DNA from: Cellvibrionaceae bacterium
Lineage (GTDB): Bacteria > Pseudomonadota > Gammaproteobacteria > Pseudomonadales > Cellvibrionaceae
Reading direction: 5' to 3'
NCBI GenBank assembly: GCA_030597965.1
Contig: JAUVQU010000037.1
Location: 1 to 15,012 of the forward strand
Length of the DNA stretch: 15,012 bases
Below the pieces are notes generated by a model. The model was not told the DNA's origin, did no database searches, and saw only the letters and a program-made list of their open reading frames with translations. Both the position numbers and the translations under genes were made by a program. Positions 1 through 6,841 of this stretch are shown here, piece by piece; the stretch's first letter is position 1; each line of letters starts with the position of its first letter.

Positions 1-743
1 GCCTGAGGCACCTGAACCGCAGCGCCGTATTTGCCGCTGAACCACTCTTGCGTGGTGGCTGGGCACTGGCTGATCAAACGCTGAATCTGCCCCGCCTGAA
101 AGGCCGTAACCCTCTTTACAGCTGCTCGTGTGCTGGTCTGGCCGTTATCGTCTTGCCCGCGTGTGGTGATGTTGAGCAAGGCGCACAGCACATAGCGCTT
201 GCCATAACTGGTGGACGATCCAAAGGCCTGGACGGCATTTTTGTTACCGCTCATGTCCGCAGGTAGGAGCATGCTGGTCTCTTCCCGGTGGCCGTCCTTG
301 TGCATCAGCACGCCCGTTACTTGGATACCGCGTTCCTGGGTCTGAATACGGAAGCTCACCGCGAAGCCGTGTTTTTGTAGGATGGGGCGAACGGTATCGA
401 CGATATCCTCCAGCGTGGCATAGCAACCGTTGTTGGTTTGCCCACGCTCTTCAATGCTGGGCAACTCGGTCTGCATCGCTGCCATAGCAGCGCTGTAGGC
501 CATCATGGCCTGGCGGTCCATCACGCGCTCCTGCATTTGCAGCAGGCGCTCCATCTTGTCGATATCGACGTCAGGATTAAGCGCCGCGCGCTCGATCACC
601 TGAATAATTGCCGTGCTATCAGCAGTAGGATGCGCTTCTAGCATCGCTGGGTTTGGGGGATGCTGAGCGTTGGCGTCTGCTTGGATGGAAGGTACTGGGC
701 CTTTTTGGGAAGACGCATTTACTACATGAGTACGCTGTGCCAT
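1..743 (-). CDS. ERF-family single-strand annealing protein, C-terminus cut by window edge
   Basis: Reading leftward from the ATG at 743, 247 codons stay open to base 3, so the gene runs off the window. ERF proteins are phage and plasmid recombination proteins that bind single-stranded DNA and anneal complementary strands. The start is fixed by an AAAGGAGGTG ribosome-binding site at about 748-757. Residues 1-45 are a loose, Pro/Ala-rich leader. The conserved part begins near residue 60, and the ERF hallmark lies at about residues 174-200, with the run SYGKRYVLCALLNI followed by an acidic QDDN. The segment around residues 101-125 (an N-rich turn, then YATLEDIVDTVRP) is also typical. The gene follows a small unknown and a DUF932 gene on the same strand, a phage/plasmid grouping. 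The family is clear; which element it serves is not. Confidence 0.9.
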   Translation of the reverse strand, partial: MAQRTHVVNASSQKGPVPSIQADANAQHPPNPAMLEAHPTADSTAIIQVIERAALNPDVDIDKMERLLQMQERVMDRQAMMAYSAAMAAMQTELPSIEERGQTNNGCYATLEDIVDTVRPILQKHGFAVSFRIQTQERGIQVTGVLMHKDGHREETSMLLPADMSGNKNAVQAFGSSTSYGKRYVLCALLNITTRGQDDNGQTSTRAAVKRVTAFQAGQIQRLISQCPATTQEWFSGKYGAAVQVPQ

Positions 744-804
744 GGGGCACCTCCTTTTACGTGAAGAGAGAAATGCGGGCGAGTCAGCCCTGTTCATGGG
801 TGTG

Positions 805-999
805 TCATTTAACGGGCGCAGGAACGTCGGGTAAGTGACGCGCAATGTCTGCGGGATCGATACGCTCCAGGCGTATCTCCGCGCGATAGAACTCGCCCTG
901 GGCACACACCAGCGACGTTGCGTTATGGGCGTCGTGTTCAAGCAGCTGTTTGGTTAGTCGAGTGAGCGCCATCTCAATGGCGTCGGAAATAAAGCTCAT
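805..999 (-). CDS. Small hypothetical protein, 64 residues
   Basis: I do not recognise a family. The protein starts MSFISDAIEMAL and ends in a Pro/Val-rich tail (DVPAPVK). The middle is a mix of amphipathic helix and charged strand, with no signal peptide, membrane segment or cysteine pair. The frame is open further upstream to 1026, but the ATG at 999 is preceded by a GAGAGGTAA ribosome-binding site at about 1004-1012, so I take that start. It sits 61 bases upstream of the ERF gene on the same strand and could be co-transcribed with it. A function in the same recombination module is only a guess from position. Confidence 0.6.
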   Translation of the reverse strand: MSFISDAIEMALTRLTKQLLEHDAHNATSLVCAQGEFYRAEIRLERIDPADIARHLPDVPAPVK

Positions 1000-1033
1000 G
1001 CAGTTACCTCTCGGCATAAGCCCCACAGCAAAA

Positions 1034-1059
1034 CGCCCAGCCTTTTCAGGGGCTGGGCG
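1034..1059 (-). terminator. Hairpin terminator downstream of the DUF932 gene
   Basis: A perfect 9-base-pair stem, CGCCCAGCC (1034-1042) and GGCTGGGCG (1051-1059), surrounds an 8-base loop. Read leftward, the stem is followed by TTTTG, a short U-tract. It lies about 65 bases past the DUF932 stop and before the ribosome-binding site of the 64-residue gene, so it would end or attenuate leftward transcription between them. The U-tract is short, so partial termination is the safer reading. Confidence 0.55.
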
Positions 1060-1123
1060 TCTATGCCGTGAGGATTAGAGTAATCATTAGGTGAATTGCT
1101 TGTGGAGATGGGTGTATGGATGG

Positions 1124-2092
1124 CTACGACACCAGCTGTAGGGCGGCATCCAAGGCCTCTTGTTTGAGCTGTGCCCCCTGGCCAAACCAGGCGGAGTCCA
1201 TACGGGTATCGTTACTGCGTGCCCGCTTGTCGTGATCGACGTATTCCGTGACGGCATTGAGCAATCCCCAGGCCGTGTCTTTGGCCGTCACCAAGTGAGA
1301 GCCCCTGCCTTCGCCGTGGTAGAGCTTCTGCACCTTATTCAGCGCTCGATAGTTGGGCAGTTTGGAGGGATCGTCCAGCGGCTTCTCAGCCCCACAAATC
1401 ACCGACTGAAGATACTGCTGGGCTTCCTGCCGAGTGATTTTACGTTCCGCTAGGGTTTTCATCCGGTACATGAAGTCATTCCACTGAGACACCGAAATGC
1501 CTAGCTGACGTTTCACGGCACGCGGATCAAACTCTGAACGATGGGGCACCTTCACCGCTTGCGACGTGCCATCGACGGCAATTTGCAGCGTGTTGTTGCA
1601 CACCACCCGCACCGTGGTGGGCGTGGCCATGGTGGCGAGAGTGCCATCGCAGGAAGTGGCCAACAGCAGGTAGTCATTGACCTCATCCTGACCTTTGAGC
1701 GACGTGCTTAAGCCGCTACGCGCCAGAGCCCAGAACTTACGTCCGCCTTTCAGTACGCCAGCGGTTTCTAGCTCATATCCGGCGTACTCGGTCAGGTCAC
1801 GGTAAAACTCCAAAATCTCCTCGGGCTGCACCACCTTGTAGCGCTGCGACACCACCGACAGCGGTGCTTTGGTATCCGAGCGGTAGAGCACTTTCTGCTC
1901 AGGGAAGGAGTGAATGCTGCCGAGGTGGCTAGCCCCTTCGGCAATAAAGCGCACCGGTGCTTCTTCAATATGCCAGTTCATACCGGCCTGTTGCTGCCAG
2001 ACCTCTAGCGGTTGATGACGAGACAACTGTTGCCCCAGGCCATGCCAAGGGGTGTCGCCAACGTAAGCCATGTGTTCAACGAGATTTGCCAT
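1124..2092 (-). CDS. DUF932 / TIGR03299 phage- and plasmid-type protein
   Basis: This 322-residue protein has the usual opening of the family, with the DTPWHGLG motif at residues 13-20 after a short leader, and the usual family length. The middle carries a TVRVVCNNTL-type segment around residues 160-170 that is also typical. The ATG at 2092 has a GAGGAAAT ribosome-binding site 6 bases upstream. No member of the family has a firmly established biochemical role that I can name. These genes occur on phages, plasmids and integrative elements, often near recombination genes, as here beside ERF. The protein looks soluble, with no signal peptide or membrane helix. Family assignment is confident, function unknown. 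Confidence 0.92.
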   Translation of the reverse strand: MANLVEHMAYVGDTPWHGLGQQLSRHQPLEVWQQQAGMNWHIEEAPVRFIAEGASHLGSIHSFPEQKVLYRSDTKAPLSVVSQRYKVVQPEEILEFYRDLTEYAGYELETAGVLKGGRKFWALARSGLSTSLKGQDEVNDYLLLATSCDGTLATMATPTTVRVVCNNTLQIAVDGTSQAVKVPHRSEFDPRAVKRQLGISVSQWNDFMYRMKTLAERKITRQEAQQYLQSVICGAEKPLDDPSKLPNYRALNKVQKLYHGEGRGSHLVTAKDTAWGLLNAVTEYVDHDKRARSNDTRMDSAWFGQGAQLKQEALDAALQLVS

Positions 2093-2141
2093 GATAATTT
2101 CCTCATAGAGTTTTAATCGGTATCAATACAAACCACTAGCT

Positions 2142-2164
2142 GCCCGCCCTAACAGGAAGCGGGC
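2142..2164. repeat. Inverted repeat between the zinc-ribbon and DUF932 genes
   Basis: GCCCGC (2142-2147) and GCGGGC (2159-2164) form a 6-base-pair GC stem with an 11-base loop in the 116-base gap between two leftward genes. No run of T follows on either strand, so it is at best a weak terminator, an RNA-processing hairpin or a protein site. Confidence 0.35.
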
Positions 2165-2208
2165 TAGGCCGTGGTAACACATACGAGATAGGAATCAGTG
2201 AACTGCGA

Positions 2209-2565
2209 TTAGAGAGAGGGATAGCTAGGGTATTCTGCGAGCGGTAGTCGAAAGGTGTGGCCACACGCGCGGCACTCGATGTTATCCAGCACCTTGGTAT
2301 CTAGCTCCTCCCCCAACCGGGCACCTGCCACACCGCCTGCGGTACCTCCCACCAACGCACCGAACAGCGCACCGGCTAAGGTGCCAATCGATACGCCGAC
2401 CGGGCCTGCGACAGCACCGACCACGGCACCGGCTTTGGCACCGCTCAGCGCTCCCATGGCACCGGTAGTACCACCGGACACAACACCGGTGGTTGCCCCC
2501 ACATGGCGGCCTAATTGACGTGGCATCAGCTGCGTTGATGTACAGCGTGGACAGTGGGCGGACAT
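2209..2565 (-). CDS. Zinc-ribbon protein with a glycine-zipper insert, 118 residues
   Basis: The protein opens with a CPRC knuckle (Cys5, Cys8) and ends with a CRAC knuckle followed by a GHTF segment (about residues 98-105), the two halves of a zinc-ribbon. Between them, residues ~22-85 are almost entirely Gly, Ala, Val, Ser and Thr, with repeated GxxxG spacing, as in glycine-zipper segments that pack in membranes or self-associate. The frame extends upstream to 2619, but the ATG at 2565 has a perfect AAGGAGGTGG site 5 bases before it, so I use that start. A long inverted repeat runs into this site (see 2576-2624). It precedes the DUF932 gene on the same strand. Function is unknown; a membrane-associated zinc protein is one reading. 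Confidence 0.8.
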   Translation of the reverse strand: MSAHCPRCTSTQLMPRQLGRHVGATTGVVSGGTTGAMGALSGAKAGAVVGAVAGPVGVSIGTLAGALFGALVGGTAGGVAGARLGEELDTKVLDNIECRACGHTFRLPLAEYPSYPSL

Positions 2566-2575
2566 ACGCCACCTC

Positions 2576-2624
2576 CTTGAGTGAAGTGAATCGAAAGCGC
2601 CCAAGTGATAGGGCTTCACTCAAG
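2576..2624 (-). promoter_or_regulatory. 5'-leader hairpin overlapping a ribosome-binding site
   Basis: CTTGAGTGAAG (2576-2586) and CTTCACTCAAG (2614-2624) are a perfect 11-base inverted repeat. A smaller stem, GCCC (2599-2602) with GGGC (2611-2614), lies inside it. In the leftward transcript the downstream arm ends in AAG, the first three bases of the AAGGAGG ribosome-binding site for the zinc-ribbon gene. Folding would partly hide that site. The repeat is plain in the sequence; translational control is my inference, and an operator for a dimeric protein is the alternative. Confidence 0.45.
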
Positions 2625-2786
2625 TAATACGGGGCTGAGTTTTCGTTAAATCGAAGGCATTCAAAAAGTTGTCTGTTACCTACACGTACTGAGAGGTGAG
2701 TAATTTTCTAATGACCAGAGAGATGTCATGTAGCAACGGATACCCGTGAGGTATCGTGTCTTATTCACTGCTCAAAGCAGAACACT

Positions 2787-2801
2787 TTGATAATTTATCA
2801 A
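2787..2801. repeat. Perfect AT-rich palindrome, operator-like
   Basis: TTGATAA (2787-2793) and TTATCAA (2795-2801) flank a single T. A 7-1-7 palindrome of this size is typical of a binding site for a dimeric repressor. It lies in the gap between divergent gene blocks, about 410 bases before the HUH gene. The HTH protein encoded at 4075-4608 is a possible binder, by proximity only. Confidence 0.4.
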
Positions 2802-3055
2802 CACCTGCTTACAAAGCACTTCCATACAAAACCTGCACCTAAACCATGGCCTTTTTATTCATGGCAACCTAGTGAACTGACGGGTAAGTAATATGGGGTG
2901 ATTGCCATAGGTGAGAGTGTATTGTTGACGTAGTCATAACAGAGAGACAGTCGCTTAGTCATAGAGCACCTACAGTGCTCAATAGGCAAGACATAATGCG
3001 GTTACTGCTGTGAGACAAAGCTCTCTAGCAAGCAGCGTATAGCCATTGCTTAAAT

Positions 3056-3078
3056 TGACGACGCCATCTACGTCGTCA
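3056..3078. repeat. 8-base-pair hairpin upstream of the HUH gene
   Basis: TGACGACG (3056-3063) and CGTCGTCA (3071-3078) form a perfect stem with a 7-base loop, CCATCTA, about 130 bases before the Rep-like start. HUH endonucleases recognise hairpins of this general size and cut in or near the loop, so it is a candidate nick-site hairpin. No run of T follows, so a terminator is unlikely. Confidence 0.4.
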
Positions 3079-3208
3079 TGAAGAGGCAAGAGAAACCCAG
3101 CATTAAGCTCCCTAGGAACATGACTGTCGCTGTCACGAACGTTTTATAAGCCACAACGCCTCTGGGTACCTGTTGTTGATGCTTTCATCCATCAACGAGG
3201 TAACCCAC

Positions 3209-3901
3209 ATGTTTCATGATCATCTCTTACGCCACCCGGATAACGATAAGCTACGTTTTTACTGGGGTGAGACATATCAAGGATACGATATTTCGTTCAA
3301 GCCAGGTATGCCACAGATTGAGAACTACTTAGCCTCTGCCTGGCGTACATTGCATCACTGTGTTGACCAACAACACTTAACCTTTGCAGTACGTATGGAT
3401 CTTCATTTTCCAGAAGCGATGCCCCGCTCTCCACTGCATGACAACAATGAGGTGCTGACTCGCTTCTTTCGTCATCTGCACTATGAGTTGGATCGCATCA
3501 ACCTGAAGTATCCGCATAACCTTCGCTATATCTGGGCAAGAGAGCAAGCCCATAGCGACAAACCGCACTACCATCTCATGTTGTTATTGAACAAGAATGC
3601 TGTGGATAGTATCGGTTACACAGGCCCTAGCGATGACGGAAGCTACTCTAGGGATAATCTGTTTCATCGTGTCTATCGTGCGTGGTTAAAGGCAATGGGG
3701 TTTAGTGGTGATGATCTTCGTTGGGGTCAAATCGTTCACGTAAGCGAGCATCCAGTGACCGGGCATTATTGGTCAGGGGTGCTCCACAGGGATGACTACA
3801 TGGCCATGAATGACGCGATGTTTATGGCAAGCTATCTCTGCAAGGCCTATAGCAAACCTTTCTGCCAAGGAATGAAGGTGTTTGATTGCAGTCGCCGGTA
3901 A
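3209..3901 (+). CDS. YagK/YfjJ-type, inovirus Gp2-like HUH replication protein
   Basis: The 230-residue protein carries the HUH signature of rolling-circle initiators, H120-Y-H122 within KPHYHLMLLLN, preceded by the typical WAREQ segment. A candidate nucleophile, Tyr209, lies in the SYLCKAYSK stretch with Lys212 three residues on. Proteins of this type nick one strand and attach to its 5' end through tyrosine. The frame is open from two TTG codons and an ATG at 3179, but only the ATG at 3209 has a well-placed GAGG (3197-3200, 8 bases away). The same GAGGT-ACCCA-like leader precedes the next gene at 4075, which supports this choice. A DUF3987 gene downstream matches the yfjI-yfjJ pairing of E. 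coli CP4-57. Whether it drives real replication of this element is inferred. Confidence 0.9.
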   Translation: MFHDHLLRHPDNDKLRFYWGETYQGYDISFKPGMPQIENYLASAWRTLHHCVDQQHLTFAVRMDLHFPEAMPRSPLHDNNEVLTRFFRHLHYELDRINLKYPHNLRYIWAREQAHSDKPHYHLMLLLNKNAVDSIGYTGPSDDGSYSRDNLFHRVYRAWLKAMGFSGDDLRWGQIVHVSEHPVTGHYWSGVLHRDDYMAMNDAMFMASYLCKAYSKPFCQGMKVFDCSRR

Positions 3902-3979
3902 AAGGAGTGGCTAGCTTTCCTCCGGCTTTGCCGTAGCGAGTAGCGAATAATTCACCGTAAAACCCCTTATTTCCGTCTC

Positions 3980-4056
3980 TGAAGACGCCTGCCGTAGTGA
4001 CTACGGCAAATACATCCTATGGACACATTTAGCCGCTGTAATGGCAGGCATCTTCA
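3980..4056. repeat. Nested inverted repeats between the HUH and HTH genes
   Basis: An outer pair, TGAAGACGCCTGCC (3980-3993) and GGCAGGCATCTTCA (4043-4056), matches at 13 of 14 positions. A perfect 9-1-9 palindrome, TGCCGTAGT/ACTACGGCA (3990-4008), overlaps its left arm, so the two folds compete. The run TGCCGTAG followed by C or T and GA occurs both here (3990-4000) and at 3929-3939. The structure sits directly behind a Rep-type gene and ends 8 bases before the next ribosome-binding site. It could be a replication origin, a binding-site array or a folded intergenic RNA; I cannot choose between these from sequence. Confidence 0.6.
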
Positions 4057-4074
4057 TTGAGATGAGGTTACCCA

Positions 4075-4608
4075 ATGGACGAGGCACTCTTTTTCTCACT
4101 ACAACTAGAGAACTTTCCTGGTCACGAAGACACCATGCGGCAGTTTGCTGAGGCCAACGGCATTCCCTTCGACCTAGCACTCATTTACCAACTCATTGAG
4201 GACCGGCAACGTGAACGAAATGAACAGTGCGATACACGTCACATTGAGCCATGTGATGCACACCTCAGAACGCAAGAAAACGGTTTGCACGATTCAGTAG
4301 AAGACTCAGCTTTATCCGCTAATGATCATATTGCTCGATGGTATCAGGCGATCATAGCCAAACGTTTTCACTCTCCCGATGCACATCAATGTGGCATGTC
4401 TCATCATTCAAAACATGACAGCACGAAGCCTTCTCTTCATGACGCTACATTGATGTCAGCCATCATAGCGCGTCGACGCCACCTGGGACTCACTCAGCTG
4501 GAATTTGCGCGCCGATTAGGCGTAAGCGTGCGAACGTATCAGGACTGGGAGCAAGGCAGGCGAAAGCCATCCGCCATAGCAAAAAGGATTCTTGGCAACA
4601 ACTGTTAA
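4075..4608 (+). CDS. XRE-type helix-turn-helix protein with unknown N-terminal part
   Basis: Residues ~125-175 of this 177-residue protein form an XRE/Cro-like DNA-binding domain: RRRHLGLTQLEFARRLGVS, then a recognition helix and the WEQGRRKPS stretch that ends such domains. Having the HTH at the C-terminus is less usual. The first 50 residues are acidic and probably helical. Residues 50-120 are rich in His, Asp, Ser and Cys and look disordered, and I recognise no family there. The start is supported by GAGG at 4064-4067, 7 bases from the ATG. It lies between HUH and YfjI-like genes on the same strand, with palindrome-rich gaps on both sides, so control of replication genes is the natural guess. 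It resembles HigA-type antitoxins only in its HTH, and I see no toxin partner. Confidence 0.8.
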   Translation: MDEALFFSLQLENFPGHEDTMRQFAEANGIPFDLALIYQLIEDRQRERNEQCDTRHIEPCDAHLRTQENGLHDSVEDSALSANDHIARWYQAIIAKRFHSPDAHQCGMSHHSKHDSTKPSLHDATLMSAIIARRRHLGLTQLEFARRLGVSVRTYQDWEQGRRKPSAIAKRILGNNC

Positions 4609-4640
4609 CATCAAAAAGATGTGACTTACCTTCTGCTTTT

Positions 4641-4695
4641 TGCATGCAATACGTCACGTAAGGTACTTAACAACGATTTAAAGCACGGTACCTTA
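4641..4695. promoter_or_regulatory. Palindrome cluster upstream of the YfjI-like gene
   Basis: Three symmetric elements lie close together: TGCATGCA (4641-4648), TACGT-C-ACGTA (4650-4660), and the inverted pair TAAGGTAC (4659-4666) and GTACCTTA (4688-4695). A related CTTACCTT sits at 4625-4632. They fall in the 252-base gap between the HTH gene and the YfjI-like gene. Operator sites for the upstream HTH protein are the simplest reading. The last pair has a 21-base spacer and no T-run, so it is not a clear terminator. Confidence 0.4.
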
Positions 4696-4814
4696 TTGGT
4701 TCTCCCACGTAGTAAGTAAGCGTTCATCATGCTGTTACCACCCCTGCGCACACGGTGCTAGGCGAGAATTCATACGGCAAAAATTGTATTTTTTGTATTA
4801 TTTAGACTCAATAT

Positions 4815-4849
4815 CTGCTATTTCTGCTTTTTTCTAGCAGCTTTAGCAG
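4815..4849 (+). promoter_or_regulatory. CTGCT/AGCAG repeat pairs before the YfjI-like start
   Basis: CTGCT occurs at 4815-4819 and 4824-4828, and its complement AGCAG at 4836-4840 and 4845-4849, each pair spaced nine bases apart. The right half reaches the weak GCAGG that must serve as ribosome-binding site for the ATG at 4861. A folded leader or an operator overlapping the translation start are both possible. Confidence 0.35.
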
Positions 4850-4860
4850 GTATTTTTCTT

Positions 4861-6717
4861 ATGCAACCCCATAATTTTGAATCAAGGAGCACGCCCTCAG
4901 ACGCCTCCCTCTCAACCAAGAAAAACATCGCAGAGGTTGTTCAACAACGTAAACGACAGATACACCAACATGCTGGACGGTGGCCTCAATACCACGAACA
5001 TAGCCTTTTCTACGCAGCTTCTTTAGAAGTCAGCCGTGAGTTTCAGGTACCGATTGAAATGGCGATGATGACCGCCTTAGGCGCTATCTCTTGTGTATGC
5101 CAAGATATGGTGAGCGTCAGCTTACCTACGGGCAACACAACGGTTCCTTCACTCATGTTGCTGACGATTGCAAAGTCCGGTGAACGAAAAACAACCGTAC
5201 AGAAACAGTTTTTCAAGGCGATTATGGCTCACAACCGTGAGGCAATTCTTCGGCATGACACCGAAATGGATGCTTACAAGGAGGACCTTTATCTTTGGGA
5301 GATCAAGCGAAAAGAAACAGAGCGTGTATGGAAGAAGGCGTTACGCGATGGTAAAGAAGAAGATACTGAACGATTGAAAAATGAGCTTTTGCAACATCAA
5401 CATGAAAAGCCTGTTAAGCCTCGTAGCCAACGCGTTTTGTATGCTGACACAACACCCCAGGCATTGGTTGAGTCTATGCAGAATAACACGCCTTCTGCTT
5501 GCCTATTGACCAGTGAAGCCAACAGCATGTTCAGTGGTCATGCGTTAAAAGACCTCGATAAGATTAACACCCTGTGGGACGGTGAAGACGTCATTATTGA
5601 TCGTGCTACAAAAGCAAGTTTCATCTTATCGGATAGTCGATTGACACTGTCACTGATGGCACAGCCGGTGGTCATAGAGCGTTTTATCACAAAGCGTGGA
5701 GAAGAAGCACGCGGCATTGGTTTTTTAGCGCGTTTCATCACAGTGATGGCAGAAGAGAAAGCAGGCACACGTGAGACACGTCCTATTGGCAGTCTTGATA
5801 ACGTCAAGAGGTTTAATCAGCGTATTGAATCCCTGATCGATAAGTATTTTGAGCAGCACAATAATGCCACACGGGAGGAAGACGCCGAGGATAACTTTTC
5901 AAGTGACATAGCATGGCCTTCTACAAGAAGAGAGAAAGCGCGTAAGGTGCTTCGCTTTACGTCCAGTGCTACGACAAAGTGGTTTGAATATCATCGTGAG
6001 ATAGAAGTCTTACAAGCACCTAACAAAGCACTGCATTACTATAAGGATCATGCGTCAAAGCTCATGGAAAATGTCGTCCGTATGGCCGCTCTATTGCATG
6101 TGTTTGAGGACGTCACAGGTGAGCATGATCAGATTAATGCTGACACCCTAGACTTTTCCTACGACTTTTGCAGAATGGCGTCTCAACACTTTCAGAAGCA
6201 TCTAGCAGGAATACCTACGGTAGTCAAAGACGCAAGTAGCTTGGTCGATCACTTGTTTTTAAAATATGAGAAAGAACAGGACAAGATAGCTCAGGAAGAA
6301 GAAAAGAAGGGTGTTACTAACCCTACCCCTAAAAAATCCACCTTCAATGAAAGACAACCTTATACAACTTTTAGTAACCATCTACCTCACATTGGCGTTG
6401 TAGGTCGAGAATTTCAATTTAAGCTCTCTGACATTAAACAGCTTGGACCTTATGCGCTTCGAGGACGCAGTGGCCACCAACGCCTGATGGACGCGCTTGA
6501 TTTTCTGCAGCGTATGGGGCACGTCAAAATTGATAGGTTTAATAATTGGATCATTCGCGAATCCCTCTTATGCGACTCTGACGGTCCAGAGATTCGTAAC
6601 GGTGTTGACTTTACCATCGACAGCTTACCACTTTTTGCAGAACAACAATTTTGGAAAGCTTTTGATGACAGTCATACGCAGTACGATCATTGGCAAATCG
6701 TCACGCCTAATGAGTGA
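4861..6717 (+). CDS. YfjI-type DUF3987 P-loop protein
   Basis: This 618-residue protein matches the DUF3987/YfjI family of mobile-element ATPases, thought to act in element replication. A Walker A-like loop lies at residues 104-112 (AKSGERKTT, Lys110), which is the family's variant form. The run LLTSEANSMF at ~215-224 fits the Walker B region, LSLMAQP at 263-269 a sensor segment, and the GFLARF stretch near 287-292 a possible arginine finger (Arg291). Residues ~130-190 are highly charged and probably coiled-coil. About 100 C-terminal residues resemble a winged-helix region. The ribosome-binding site is poor (GCAGG, 10 bases away), which suggests low or controlled expression. Its neighbour at 3209 is YfjJ-like, matching the gene pair in CP4-57. 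A helicase or loader role is inferred. Confidence 0.88.
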   Translation: MQPHNFESRSTPSDASLSTKKNIAEVVQQRKRQIHQHAGRWPQYHEHSLFYAASLEVSREFQVPIEMAMMTALGAISCVCQDMVSVSLPTGNTTVPSLMLLTIAKSGERKTTVQKQFFKAIMAHNREAILRHDTEMDAYKEDLYLWEIKRKETERVWKKALRDGKEEDTERLKNELLQHQHEKPVKPRSQRVLYADTTPQALVESMQNNTPSACLLTSEANSMFSGHALKDLDKINTLWDGEDVIIDRATKASFILSDSRLTLSLMAQPVVIERFITKRGEEARGIGFLARFITVMAEEKAGTRETRPIGSLDNVKRFNQRIESLIDKYFEQHNNATREEDAEDNFSSDIAWPSTRREKARKVLRFTSSATTKWFEYHREIEVLQAPNKALHYYKDHASKLMENVVRMAALLHVFEDVTGEHDQINADTLDFSYDFCRMASQHFQKHLAGIPTVVKDASSLVDHLFLKYEKEQDKIAQEEEKKGVTNPTPKKSTFNERQPYTTFSNHLPHIGVVGREFQFKLSDIKQLGPYALRGRSGHQRLMDALDFLQRMGHVKIDRFNNWIIRESLLCDSDGPEIRNGVDFTIDSLPLFAEQQFWKAFDDSHTQYDHWQIVTPNE

Positions 6718-6738
6718 GCGTTCACTGCGACGCTCTTT
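6716..6738 (+). terminator. Weak hairpin at the end of the YfjI-like gene
   Basis: GAGCGT (6716-6721) and ACGCTC (6730-6735) form a 6-base-pair stem starting inside the stop codon, followed by TTT only. Partial termination is possible. Since the next gene is 124 bases on with its own candidate promoter, some separation of the two transcripts is plausible. Confidence 0.3.
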
Positions 6739-6800
6739 ACGGGGTAAGACATCGCATTACAGGTACTCTAGATGTTCAGGTACCTCTTTAATTACCATTT

Positions 6801-6809
6801 TGCTACACT
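6801..6809 (+). promoter_or_regulatory. Extended -10 promoter candidate for the MvaT-like gene
   Basis: TGC followed by TACACT (6804-6809) is an extended -10 element lying 33 bases before the ATG at 6842. No good -35 is visible at the usual distance, which an extended -10 can tolerate. The surrounding 30 bases are AT-rich. Confidence 0.3.
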
Positions 6810-6841
6810 GACTTTTTAAGACGCTGAACAGAGAGCACACT

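Larger units (their letters stand above)
2625..3208. other. Long non-coding gap upstream of the HUH replication gene
   Basis: I see no convincing gene in these roughly 580 bases. They separate the leftward block from the rightward replication module and should hold promoters for both, although I could not pick a good -35/-10 pair. Several inverted repeats are present: GATACC/GGTATC (2739-2755), an AT-rich palindrome (2787-2801), GAGCAC/GTGCTC (2964-2980) and an 8-base-pair stem (3056-3078). Such clustering upstream of a Rep-type gene fits an origin or operator region but does not prove it. Confidence 0.4.

Noticed and set aside
48..641. Several short frames on both strands over the ERF gene
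   Set aside because: The leftward ERF frame is open throughout, has a strong start site and family motifs; the others are its shadows.
1160..1453. Rightward 97-codon frame inside the DUF932 gene
   Set aside because: It lies wholly opposite a well-supported gene and shows no family features.
2142..2164. Strong intrinsic terminator
   Set aside because: The GC stem is real but no T-run follows on either strand.
2255..2518. Rightward Pro/Ala/Thr-rich frame
   Set aside because: It is the antisense of the Gly/Ala-rich zipper region, has no ribosome-binding site and has very low complexity.
3173..3208. Upstream TTG or ATG starts for the HUH gene
   Set aside because: Only the ATG at 3209 has a well-spaced GAGG, and the same leader pattern precedes the next gene.
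4075..4608. Antitoxin of a toxin-antitoxin pair
   Set aside because: The XRE domain fits many regulators, and neither neighbour resembles a toxin.
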